Assembly (NCBI GenBank): GCA_922989275.2
Contig: OV277867.1
Coordinates: 40,290,070-40,354,069 of the forward strand
From: Gari tellinella
Lineage: Eukaryota; Mollusca; Bivalvia; Cardiida; Psammobiidae
Length of the DNA stretch: 64,000 bases
Direction: 5' to 3'
Within the stretch, counting starts at the first letter, position 1. Each line of letters begins with the position of its first letter. Below, piece by piece: positions 19,877 to 60,427 of the stretch. The position numbers and the translations under genes were made by a program. The notes beneath the pieces are model-generated. The model was not told the DNA's origin. It did no database searches and worked only from the letters and a program-made list of their open reading frames with translations.

Positions 19877-22682
19877 TTAACCCAATTTCACCCAAAAATA
19901 CGCCTTTTTAGCTCACCTGAGCTAGCTCAGGATGAGCTTTTGCAATACTTGAATGTCCAGCGTCCGTCGTCTGTCATCAACAATTTTAGTGTTTACACTC
20001 TAGAGGCCAAAATATTTATCCAATCTTTCTCAAACTTGCTCAGATGGTAGATTCTATATTGCCATAAGAGTTCGGATGAGCTCGATTATGGTTGAAATCG
20101 GACAAATGGGTCAAGAGTTATCTACCTTTGAATTGCAGAAAATGCCATATTTTACAGTGTTTACACTCATGCAACTACAGTTCTGAATGGATTTTGATAA
20201 TACTTGCACACAATGTTTATAGCTATAGGTTCTCAAGGGAGTGCAACTTTTGTTTCAATCTTATCATTTTGGCAATAGTTATCTGTCCTTGATATACTTT
20301 GAAATGCTAGAAAAGGCTTCATTTCAGTATTGTTTAGGGTCTAGTTATCAGCCCTTGATGTACTCTACTATACTAGAATTATGAGGTTGTATTCCAAAAT
20401 GGTTTACATGCTATACTGCAAATTTGAATAGATTTAGATGAAAACGGGTGAGACAGAAAGGTAAAGCTATATGGCTTCAGTACAACAGGTGAGCGATATC
20501 AGGGCCTTCATGCCCTCTTGTTGCCTTTCTATTTATTACCCCACTGAAAAAAACACTTACAATTTTTACAGTCAAGAATATGTACCAAAAGAAATATTTT
20601 CTATATCCTAACAGATGGTAGCTTAAAGCAGACTGAAAGTAAAGCAGAATGCATCTTAAGATGCATTCTGCTTTTCTTTCAACTTGCTTCAAGTTATGTC
20701 AAATATCTCCAAGACTAGAACAAGAGCCCCATGGGGCATATGTCGCTCACCTGAGAATAGCTGTACATCAAAATGGAGATAATGATTTATGTCCAGGACG
20801 GGGTCATTTTTTACCCGAGGGGCATAATTTGAACAATCTTAATAGAGGACCTGTAGATGATGCTATGTTCCAAATATCTAAGATCAGGGTACTAGGGTTC
20901 TAGACATGAAGATTTTTTTTAAGTTTCCATTGAAAAAATCTATTTTTAGCTCCTGTGACCTACATATGCAACAGACTGGAACCATTTGAACAAAATAGAT
21001 AAAGGACATCTAGAAGTAACACCATGCCGAATATCAAAGCTCTGGCTATATTAGCATCAGAAAAGAAGACGTTTGAAAACTGTGACCCCCGGGTGGGGCT
21101 AATTTTGACCCCAGGGGCATAATTTGTACAAACTTGATAGAGGACCTGTAGATGATATGCAATCGACCAGAACCATTTGAACCTTATTGGTATAGGACAT
21201 CTAAAAGTGTCACCATGCCAGATATCAAAGCTCTGGCCATATTATTTTCAGAGGAGAAGACGTTTGAAAATTTCACTATATAACTCTATGTAAAACTGTG
21301 ACCCCCGGGGCGGGGCCAATTTTGACCCCAGGGGCATAGTTTGTACAAACTTGATAGAGGACCTGTAGATGATGCTATGTGACAAATGTCTAAGATCTGG
21401 CCCTTGTAGTTTCAGACAAGAAGATTTTTTAAGATTTCCTTATTTTTTCACTTGGTTGCCATGGCAACCAGAGTTCTACATTGTTTTTAATTCTTTGAAC
21501 AATTTTGAAACAACTTGACCCAAGGAACATGGTTGAAATCTTTTCAGCAATATATGAGGAGATGTCATTTGAAGCAATTGTTAAAGACAACAATGACTGT
21601 ATAAAGTGAAATTATTTTCTTCTGTGGAAGAATAAATTAAAGACATAAAAAGGAATATGTATGCGTTAATAGGTTAATAAATATCATTATTTACATTTTC
21701 TAAATATAGGAAACTATATGTAAATGAGTGGCAAATTTGGATCCAGATTAGATGCAGCATTATGTGGCATCTGACCTGGATCCATACTGTTTATGGCCAA
21801 GAATTAATTGTGGACTGATAGACAGAAAGATAAACAAACAAACAAACAGACAGACCAAAAGTAATATGCCTTGAACTAAGTTGTGCTTGAGCATAAAATA
21901 GCAGACATCATAATTTCTGCTATGTATCTCAGTGACCTGAGTTCAGAGCTAGCTATGGGTCAGTTATGCAATAAGAGACCGTCTCAGGGAGAACTGACTA
22001 TTATCATGCTGAACTGTTGTCTGCTCCAAATGTTTGTATGTGAAATATGTAAAAAATAATAACTTATATTTTCTAAATATAAGAAAATATGTAAATGAGT
22101 GGCAAATAGTTTAGATCCAGATTAGATGCTGCATTATGTGGCATCTGACCTGGATCCAAACTGTTTGCAAATATAGGTGATTTAGTATAAGGGTGCTTGA
22201 AACCCTGCTTAAACCTTCAGTAAAACAGTATAACCTGAATAAAGCGGCAATGAATCCTGCATAAAGCGGCAATGAAAAAATCCCTATGGTGAATCCCTAT
22301 GGTCAGTTTTAGTTTTGATATTAACAATTTTGAGAGAGAATCACCAGGAGATACTAAAAAACAAATATCAAAGCTGTGGGCCTAGCAGTTTTTTACAAGA
22401 AGATTGTTTAAAGTTTTTCACTTTTTTAAATAAATTACAATAAGTAGTCAACTTGAAAGTTTCATTTTAACAATTTCTGTAGAGAAGCATCCAAGGAACA
22501 CGGTGAGCATTTAAGTTTTCCCCTCAGACTCACGGTTTCAGAGGAGATGTCGCTTGAAGTAAATTTGAACGGACGGACAGACGTACAGACGGACGACGGA
22601 CGGCGGGCGGCGGGCGATCACAACAGCTCACCTTGAGCCTTCGGCTCAGGTGAGCTAAAAAGGCTACGGGGTAATGGGTTAA
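19877..22682. mobile_element. TTAA-1 MITE expanded by two nested dispersed repeats
   Basis: Outer TTAA at 19877-19880 and 22679-22682, with left arm AAAATACGCCTTTTT, core A at about 20620-20695 and right end GGCTACGGGGTAATGGG. Between them sit an AGCTCACCTGAGC repeat (about 19913-20522, ending CAGGTGAGCGATATC) and a CCCCATGGGGC/CGCTCACCTGAG repeat (about 20721-22657, ending GGCTCAGGTGAGCT). The second itself contains two core C hairpins (about 21737-21795 and 22108-22166). Confidence 0.7.
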
Positions 22683-22866
22683 GGCATAAAGCCAGCAGGG
22701 TAGCATAACAAACAAGAACCTCTTGTGTATTTCATACTTTTTAATATCATAGGTCAAACTAATTTGTTTTCTAGAGTTTTACTGCTCCTGTTTTCCTAGC
22801 GTTTGCAGTTCATTTCTAGAGCAGGCCTGGAATTCACCATCATATTATTAAGCGTGAGACTTGTTC

Positions 22867-23115
22867 TTAACCCATTAACCCATAAATACGCTTTTTTATG
22901 CCTTTATTTTATTCCTCCACTGGAGGAAAAAGTTTCAATTCATACAGTCATGATTAAGTATTATAAGATATTTTTTCTACATTCTAACATATAGCTTAAA
23001 GCAGGCTGAAAGTAAAGCAGAATGTGCCTTTAGGCACATTCTGCTTTACTTTCAACCTGCTTTAAGTGGTTACTTATTTTCAAAACTAGAAACAGGCTAT
23101 GGGGTAATGGGTTAA
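22867..23115. mobile_element. TTAA-1 MITE just downstream of the distal cathepsin D exon
   Basis: TTAA at both ends, perfect core A arms around TGCCTTTAGGCACA. It lies 81 bp beyond the stop codon of the distal terminal exon. Its minus strand contributes an AATAAA-type hexamer at about 22912, which could serve as poly(A) signal. Confidence 0.8.
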
Positions 23116-23195
23116 ACCTCATGCCTAAGAATATGATGTTGAGTTCAAGGTCAGATGGTTTCATTTAAAGTTTGAACATGGTGTCTACCGCTGGT

Positions 23196-53228
<30,033 letters not shown>

Positions 53229-53428
53229 TGTGTGTGCTTTGTAATCCAAAGTGAAACTGCCGAGACTTCTCCGTTGTTGACCGGTGTTTAACTTACTAGA
53301 TTGCATCAAGCGTATCTAGAATTATAAACTACTTTGATACTGCAACTTTTACATATCCATATTTTGTTCGGGGCCGATAACATCATATGACTTTTGCAAC
53401 ACATGAATAGTCACATGACTCCAATCAT

Positions 53429-54403
53429 GAGTGGCTCACAGGGACCTGGCACGATTGATTTTTTGAGAGAAAAAATTGTCAAAAGGTATATATAGAGACA
53501 AGGGGTACAACTGATTGTTAGTACATGCTCACCCTATCTCGACAAAACCGGGCATATCATAAATAATAATTGATAAAACGACACCCTTTTTGCACTTCTG
53601 TCTAGCTTATATAATACCCTTCCATAAAAACATAACATAAAACCAACTGTAAGCATGCACTTTCAAAAGTAATTGCATTTACTCACAGAAATCAACGACT
53701 TTTGAAAAACGGGACAGGTGTGCGTTCACAGCTGAAACCGCATTGACCACTACTGTATGCTTGTATAGGCGGTAATATCGAACATGACAGTCATACAGTT
53801 CCATGGATGTCCATTTTTTACACCGATCAAAGCTGATTTATACTCAAACCATTGCAATACCAACAACAAATTTGCATGTTTTCATCGGCAGTAAAGCTCT
53901 TCTTGTACATGTAGGCTTTTTTGGTACGGCAATGATTTGAGAAGAAATCAGCTTTGATCGGTGTCAAAGCTGTATATTTATGGAACTGTATGACTGTCAT
54001 TCTCGATATTACCGCCTAAACAAGCGTACAGTAGTTGACAATGACTGTAACACTCGATTACCGCCTAAACAAGCATACAGTAGTGGTCAATGCTGTGTTA
54101 GCAGTGAACGAACACCTGTCCCGTTTTCCAAAAGTCGTTGATTTCTGTGAGTAAATGCAAATACTGTTGAAAGTGCATCCTTACAGTTGGTTTTATGTTA
54201 TGTTTTTATGGATGGGTATTATATTAGCTAGACAGAAATGCAAAAAGGATGTCGTTTCATCAATTATTTTTCGTGATATGACCGCTTTTGTCGAGATAGG
54301 TTGAGAATATACTAACAATAAGTTGTACCCCTTGTCTCTATATATACCTTTTGAAAAAAAATTATCTAAAAATTCAATCGTGCCGGGTCCCTGTGGAGTG
54401 GCT
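53429..54403. mobile_element. 959-bp foldback element, hAT-like, upstream of cathepsin D
   Basis: Direct 8-bp duplication GAGTGGCT at 53429-53436 and 54396-54403. Ends CACAGGGACCTGGCACGATT and complement AATCGTGCCGGGTCCCTGTG. The two arms (about 400 bp each) are complementary through to ACCGATCAAAGCTGATT (53823) and AATCAGCTTTGATCGGT (53947), leaving a spacer of about 107 bp. The right arm has an extra local duplication of ATTACCGCCTAAACAAGC (about 54009 and 54057). It begins about 200 bp upstream of the cathepsin D ATG. Confidence 0.88.
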
Positions 54404-54418
54404 ATGGGGCTGAAACTT

Positions 54419-54797
54419 TACAGTGCTACCCCTCTACAACGACATCCAATGGGAGACACAGATCGTGTTTGTTGTTCGGAGGGAGTCGTTATAGGGAGGG
54501 ACAATTAAAATGTGTCCTAATTTTGCAAATAGCTTGAATCCAGATCAGACGCCGCATAACGCGGGGTCTGATCTGGACTCAAACTGTTTGTCACGCGTCA
54601 GTATAATTAATTCCACTTATATCTTACTTTGAGAAAAACAGTAGACGGACACTTTTAAGCAGACGATATTGCAGCAGTAAAAGCGTTAGACATCAATGCC
54701 TTGTTTGGAGAACTGTGACAATGGGTCGTTGTATCGGATCCTCATTGTATGGAGGGAATCGTTGTAGGGAGGGCCGTTGTATGAAGGGAACGCTGTA
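54419..54797. mobile_element. TA-5 MITE, 379 bp
   Basis: TACAGTGCTACCCCTCTACA to GAAGGGAACGCTGTA; core C hairpin CCAGATCAGACGCCGCATAA. It starts 16 bp beyond the foldback element. Confidence 0.8.
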
Positions 54798-55280
54798 CAT
54801 AATTTGTAACTTCACGAAGCATGTGAAGGGAAGCATGAATTTATTCGATTAAATCTGATTTAGATCTTGATCTAGACTACCGTAGTTCGTGAAAGTCCCT
54901 TGTTGTGAACCATGTAGAATGTTACTGATAAAATACCGTATTTCATTAGATCTATATCAATATACTGCAAGATCTATAGTCTGATCTGGGTTCAATTCAG
55001 CTGACAGCAGGCGACAATTTTAAACAGACGATATTGAAGCTGAGAAAGCGTTCTAGACATAATTGTCCTGTAAGGGGAATCCGTGAACGGCAAGCGTTGT
55101 TGTAAGGAGGGATATCGAATCGTTGTTCAGAGAGTCGTTGTGGGGAGGAAGCACTACTTATTTGAGTGGGTCTCATCTCTGATTAAACCCTTCAGCGCCA
55201 AACTCGAGAACTGACTAGATCAAATATAGATCACAATGTACAGTGAACCCTCTTTATAACGACTCACTATATATGCACAT

Positions 55281-55503
55281 AGCAGTGAAACCTCTCTATT
55301 ACGACCAAGTGCTAAATTATGTTAATTATTAGGGTGTCTACGATAGGCGACTGCTTAAAGCAAGGTGACAGTGAAACAGAAATCTCCTTTAGGAGCTTTC
55401 TACTTCACTGTCACATTGCTTTGAATAATAAGCTGTCACACATCTATTATACAATCAATTAGCATTCGTTTAAATAGTGGTCGTAATAGCGAGGTATAAC
55501 TGT
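55281..55503. mobile_element. TA-4 MITE
   Basis: CAGTGAAACCTCTCTATTAC to TAGCGAGGTATAACTGTA; core GCTTAAAGCAAGGTGACAGT with loop CTCCTTTAGGAG. A TA-5 fragment (about 55030-55160) precedes it. Confidence 0.78.
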
Positions 55504-55589
55504 ATCTGAATATTTGAACATCAACATCATCAGACAGAATATGACTAGAAACACAAACATTATAATTGAATTTGTGATCACCTATCTGA

Positions 55590-55740
55590 TTACCCAGAAT
55601 GAGATACATGTAGCAGAGCGACGTTGGGCCAACCGAACCGCAACGAGCAAAACTACATTGGGCCAACGTCATTTGCCAACGTTTGCCCAACCGTTCAGAC
55701 AACGAAGTTAACATCATTGGGCGAACGTTGGAATGTTATC
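55590..55740. repeat. CAACGTTGGGC-type short inverted/direct repeats
   Basis: GCGACGTTGGGCCAACCG, ACATTGGGCCAACGTCATTT, GCCAACGTTTGCCCAACCG and TTGGGCGAACGTTGG alternate in both orientations over 150 bp. Confidence 0.65.
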
Positions 55741-55759
55741 TTGGTACAGTCAAATTTGC

Positions 55760-55965
55760 AGCCTAGCGACGAGTAAACTCGTCATATAAATCTGGTATAA
55801 TAATAAAAAATAATGATAATTTACAAACAACATATCTGTGAAGAGTAGACTTCGTTGTTCTAGGTAAACCATGATCGAGTGCAAACACTGATGATTGAGG
55901 GCTCCTGCAGGAGCGCCCTAGCTCTGATCAGGGTCTACACTGTTCGTCATTTTGTAATAGGCCTA
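55760..55965. mobile_element. TTAA-2-like element, degenerate
   Basis: Left-arm palindrome GACGAGTAAACTCGTC as in the copy at 2214, then a core B hairpin with loop GGCTCCTGCAGGAGCGCCC. No clear TTAA pair. Confidence 0.55.
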
Positions 55966-56637
55966 CATGTATAATGTTAAAATGACCGTTTATTATATAA
56001 TATAAGTGTGCATTTGTACACACAGTAAAACATTAATGAAGCACATCTAACCATAACGTACATGTTTTTTTAAAAATATTTTTTGTGAGTTATACATGTT
56101 TAGAGAAAGAGACAGAAGTGTTGACGTTATAGCCAATTTTCAAACTAGACACCAAACTTTTAGTTTCTCTTCTGAAAATGAGTAAATCTACTTAAAATCG
56201 TATCTTGAATTTAAACTGCAAATTATATTTGGAATTTTGCAATAATTCTAAAAAATATAGATCTGTTTCATATTCTCCTTCGAAAGCGGTGTACATTAAT
56301 AAACCAAAGTTTCAGCTTGTGCAGATTAAATGCAAAGACACAGGTTTTGATCAACGCGTATGATTCTTCCGCGAAGTAGTTTTAGCCCAAATAAACGATA
56401 TTCTTATTTTACAAACTTTTCCATTTTTTTGAAAGCAAGACTCGTATACTGGCCAATACTGGCAGCCCGGTATTAGTGCTCAACGTAATTCACAAACTTT
56501 CGCTATCATACCCTTTCGAAACAGTTAATTATCCCCGTAATGTCTAACTACATTGTATATATAATAACACAGGCAGCAATTTGAAAATCATTAAAACATC
56601 CAAACCATCTCTCTGAAGTAAATTTTTGGAAATAAAG
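55966..56637. other. Intergenic, nothing recognised
   Basis: AT-rich, no gene, RNA or repeat boundary seen. Confidence 0.4.
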
Positions 56638-56851
56638 TTAACCCTTAGCCCGCCAAATAAATTGTCGTCTGCTATATTTCTCGTCTGCTTCAAGTTTCAA
56701 AGTGCTTCAAAGTTGCTCAAAATTGCTGAAAATGTTGTCCGAGTGTCAAACAGCTTGGATCCGGATGAGACGCCGAGTTACTCGGCGTCTCATCCGGATC
56801 CAAGCTGTTTGCATATGGAGCTATAGTCGTGACTGGCAGGCTAAGGGTTAA
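56638..56851. mobile_element. TTAA-3 MITE, 206 bp
   Basis: TTAA at 56638-56641 and 56848-56851; reverse orientation relative to 14727. Differs from the next copy at only a few positions. Confidence 0.92.
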
Positions 56852-56970
56852 TAAAGTAATTGCATTTATTGTCTGCTATACGTGTATAGAAAACTCTACA
56901 TAACGTGACGTCTGATCTTGATACCAGCTGTTTGTTACTCGTCATTGTGTTTCTTCTGTCAAAATGTCCA

Positions 56971-57184
56971 TTAACCCTTAGCCCGCCAAATAAATTGTCG
57001 TCTGCTATATTTCTCGTCTGCTTCAAGTTTCAAAGTGCTTCAAAGTTGCTCAAAATTGCTGAAAATGTTGTCCGAGTGTCAAACAGCTTGGATCCGGATG
57101 AGACGCCGAGTTACTCGGCGTCTCATCCGGATCCAAGCTGTTTGCATTTGGAGCTATAGTCGTGAGTGGCAGGCTAAGGGTTAA
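56971..57184. mobile_element. TTAA-3 MITE, 206 bp, nested in a TA-5 element
   Basis: TTAA at 56971-56974 and 57181-57184. It splits TA-5-type sequence: CTTCTGTCAAAATGTCCA on the left joins AAACCAGCAGATGACACTT on the right when it is removed, as in the intact TA-5 copies. Confidence 0.92.
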
Positions 57185-57673
57185 TATGTTACTTAGATAA
57201 AACCAGCAGATGACACTTATAGGTAGCCTATATTGCAGCAGTGGAAGTGTTAGACATAAATGTCATGTTTGTGGTACAGAGGGAAACACTGTTGTAAGGT
57301 GGGAATCGTTGTTCGGAGGGCCGTTGTAGGAAGGAAACTACTATACATAGTAGGGGCTGTAATTGCTTATATATATAAAGATAACTTCTAACATTGAATA
57401 ATAATGTAGAGAGACTAAAAATGCGAATTTGGCCTAAACCTTTTTTTTTTGTAAATGATTTAAACGCTTGAATGTTATATCAGGCATATTTTGAGAATAT
57501 CTACATATGGTCTTGAATTTCATTGAAAAATCTCAAGGAAGTTTTGTTTTTAAAAAAAAAATCGCGGTATCCACAACTCGCAGTGCTACCGCATTTCAAA
57601 GCAGCGTGCCACTTCTTCCGGAATCCATTTCATTGTGTCGTTTAATGCCTTTCTCAAAATCAACGATTTTTAT

Positions 57674-58220
57674 TTAAAGCGACTCGCAACCAGATGGTGC
57701 ATTAAAAATAGTAATTTGTAAATATGTGTCAAACGCTTATATAAATGGTAAAGAATTAGTTTAGGATAAGAAATTCTGTTTAAAAAAATGTATTTCAATA
57801 AAAAAAAAATATTGGTCTCTGGTGGGATTCGAACCCGGGGCCCGGCATTGGCGGACAGAAGGCAAAATAGGGGAAATCACTTAGACCAATGGACCACGGA
57901 TACTATCCGTTTATCTCGGATCGATTTAACGTATTTCAATGTGTTGCGATCGAAAGTTCATACAACTTCGTAATTCGGCTCGTGTTTATGTCTGAGCCCG
58001 TGTAGAGAAGCAACAACAACAACTATACCGTCTACTAGTCAGTATAGAAAAACGATGGAAAATATCTAAAAATCTAAGATTCGGTGACGATTCTTGAGAC
58101 TTTTTTTGGACTGATCATATTTGTTTAATGTCAGAAGCCAAATAATGCCACAAATTTGCTTTTATTTGAGTATTTTATTTTATTTTGACAAGTACACCAT
58201 CCGGTTGCGAGTCCCTTTAA
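57674..58220. mobile_element. TTAA-t element carrying a tRNA-like unit, copy 2
   Basis: TTAA at 57674-57677 and 58217-58220; 539 bp; ends AGCGACTCGCAACCAG and CCGGTTGCGAGTCCCT. Colinear with copy 1. Confidence 0.87.
57806..57905 (-). ncRNA. tRNA-like Pol III unit inside TTAA-t, copy 2
   Basis: Minus strand: box A-like TGGTCCATTGGTCTAAGTG, box B GGGTTCGAATCC, then AGAGACCAATA and a run of about ten T. Same position and orientation as in copy 1, but the middle differs more than the flanks do, including the region where an anticodon would be. Confidence 0.55.
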
Positions 58221-58448
58221 TGATGATTATTGATAATATCCGATATTGAGTATTATTTTCTTGAGCGGATGAAGACTGGGTCAAAGTCTTGCAATCAACT
58301 CTGACTACAGATGTTCCAAAGGTTTGAAACCATCAACAAGGTACATGAACTTCTATTAGTAGTTTTCGAATGCCTAGGAAATGGGATTCATGTAGATATT
58401 GTCAAATTAAACACAAACATCGTTTTATCGCCTCCATGAGAACTATGA

Positions 58449-59080
58449 TACAGTGATCCCTCTCTCCAGCAACACTCAATGGGAGACACAGATTGTGTGT
58501 GTTGTTCGGATGGAGTTGTTATAGGGAGGAATATATATATTGGCTTACATTTGCAAATAGTTTGAATCCAGATCAGACGCCGCGTAACGCGACATCTGAT
58601 CTGGATCCAAGCTGTTAAACTTTGTCACTCGTCCTTATAGTTCTTCTGTCAAAATGTCCACTGATATGTAAATTTGAGAAAACCAGCAGACGACAATTTT
58701 AAGTAGACTTAAGTAGATATAGCAGCAACGAAATTGTTAGAGATAATTGTCTTGTTTAACCCTTTGAGCCCTAGTCCCGCTTATAGGCGTCCTTTTCAAA
58801 CAGTGTACTTGTGAACAGTACACTTGTCCTGTGCAAACAGTGAAGACCCAGATCAGAGGGCTCCGAAAGGAGCCCTCTGATCAGGGTCTTCACTGTTTGT
58901 CATAATGCCAAACATTGACAAAAACAACCCTTAAAAGTCAGAAATGGACTAGACTAAAATGGAAACTGGAATTGTCCATTTAAAGTTTCAGGGAGGAAAG
59001 AGTTAAGGACAGAGGCAAGAGTGTTTGTAAGTAGGAAATCGTTGTTCGGAGGACCGTTGTAGCGAGGGAGCACTACTGTA
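58449..59080. mobile_element. TA-5 MITE split by TTAA-2 (58755-59006)
   Basis: Outer TACAGTGATCCCTCTCTCCA to GCGAGGGAGCACTACTGTA; core C hairpin at about 58565-58612. Inner TTAA-2 of about 252 bp with perfect core B. Confidence 0.87.
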
Positions 59081-59391
59081 AAATAAAAATAAAAACTTTT
59101 ATATCTTCCATGACAACTATGACATTCCATTTGTATAGATGTTAGCATTACATGTATTTTTAAAACAATTACATTATGAGGGTTTTATATGCATCCATAT
59201 CCAATCGTATTTAAAACATTGGACAACTTACGATGACGTACGTAACTCGTCGCATAAAACGAAACTAAATGTCAAATGATCTTTTTTAGTAAAAAAGAAC
59301 AATTTTAATTTGAATTTTAATTTAAATTTGAATATGGTATCAGAGAAGTCTTTTCACAACTAATTTATGTTGTTTTTCTTTCATGTTTTAG

Positions 59392-59477
59392 TTTGATAGG
59401 CGCTTTATCTATGGATGAAAATACCGAACAACACTTATGGCGAGTCGTTACGAAGTCCGCTGAAGAAAAAAGTGAAA
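59392..59477 (+). CDS. Orphan exon candidate, unknown gene
   Basis: Acceptor CATGTTTTAG before 59392, donor GTAAGA at 59478, open across 86 bp with protein-like composition: LIGALSMDENTEQHLWRVVT then KSAEEKSE. Without the donor the frame continues to TAG at 59528-59530. I do not recognise the family and see no partner exon nearby. Confidence 0.3.
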
Positions 59478-59574
59478 GTAAGAACGTTCGGATTTTCTTT
59501 TGTGTTAGTTGTTGTTCATGTGATAAATAGAATATTAAGTGATCACAAGAGATACTGAATTGTGATAATTTATT

Positions 59575-59605
59575 AGTATTATTAATTATTATTATTATTA
59601 TTAGA
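59575..59605. repeat. ATT microsatellite
   Basis: TTATTATTATTATTATTAG; a (CTT)n tract follows at about 59919-59940. Confidence 0.85.
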
Positions 59606-60332
59606 TGATCTGCTATATACCAGAGACATACAAACATGTGTTTGTATGTCTCTGTATATACCAGATTTATATAGCGCTCTTTTCTCACAGTAGCTGTACG
59701 ATCAAAAGCGCTTCACATGAAATGATATTATAAATGTACTGACAAAGTGAGTTCTAAAAGACAAGTAACAACATGTATTTGCCATTAAGTAAAGACATCC
59801 TAGATCTACTCACGAATGAAATAACAGATTAACAGATACTTGAAATTTAAAACAAACAGAAAACAACTGTTTTTAAAATCGAAAAAATTAAATTAAAAAT
59901 AAATTAAGAATAGATCTCTTCTTCTTCTTCTTCTTCTTCCAGTTAAGAGCCGGGTATCCTTCCGGAACGTATAGAGGCTCTGTGTGACTTATGTACATGG
60001 TGAGCCGGATCGAGTTAAATCTTGGTTTAAAACTATTTAATATAGATCTAGTCAATAAATATTTTTAAATTTTTGTGTAATCATTGATAAATAAAATCTT
60101 AAATTCGTGCCCTAATTTCATTTCGCGAATTAACCGTCATTTCGCGAATTAAACCTCCATTTCGCTCTTTAAGCTATACCCGTCTGCAACCGGAAGTAGC
60201 ATGACCATGTAAACAAATCAAACGAATTTCGTTTGACCTGTCCTGTCAACATTAATTACATGTGTTTAAATGAGAACTAATCTTCCGTTGTATAATGGAA
60301 TGATCAAAATTTGAAATGCGTAATCTGGGACC

Positions 60333-60427
60333 ATGTCGCGTTTACTCTTGACAAAAAACTGCATGACCGGCGGTGTAGATGTCAAATCCTTGTTACGAAA
60401 CGGCCCTTGCAAACGACTTCTCAACAC
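60333..60427 (+). CDS. Exon 1 of the 3'-most gene
   Basis: ATG in context GGACCATGTCG, ends at the strong donor GTAAGT. The phase (two bases over) matches exon 2 at 63750. Confidence 0.55.
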
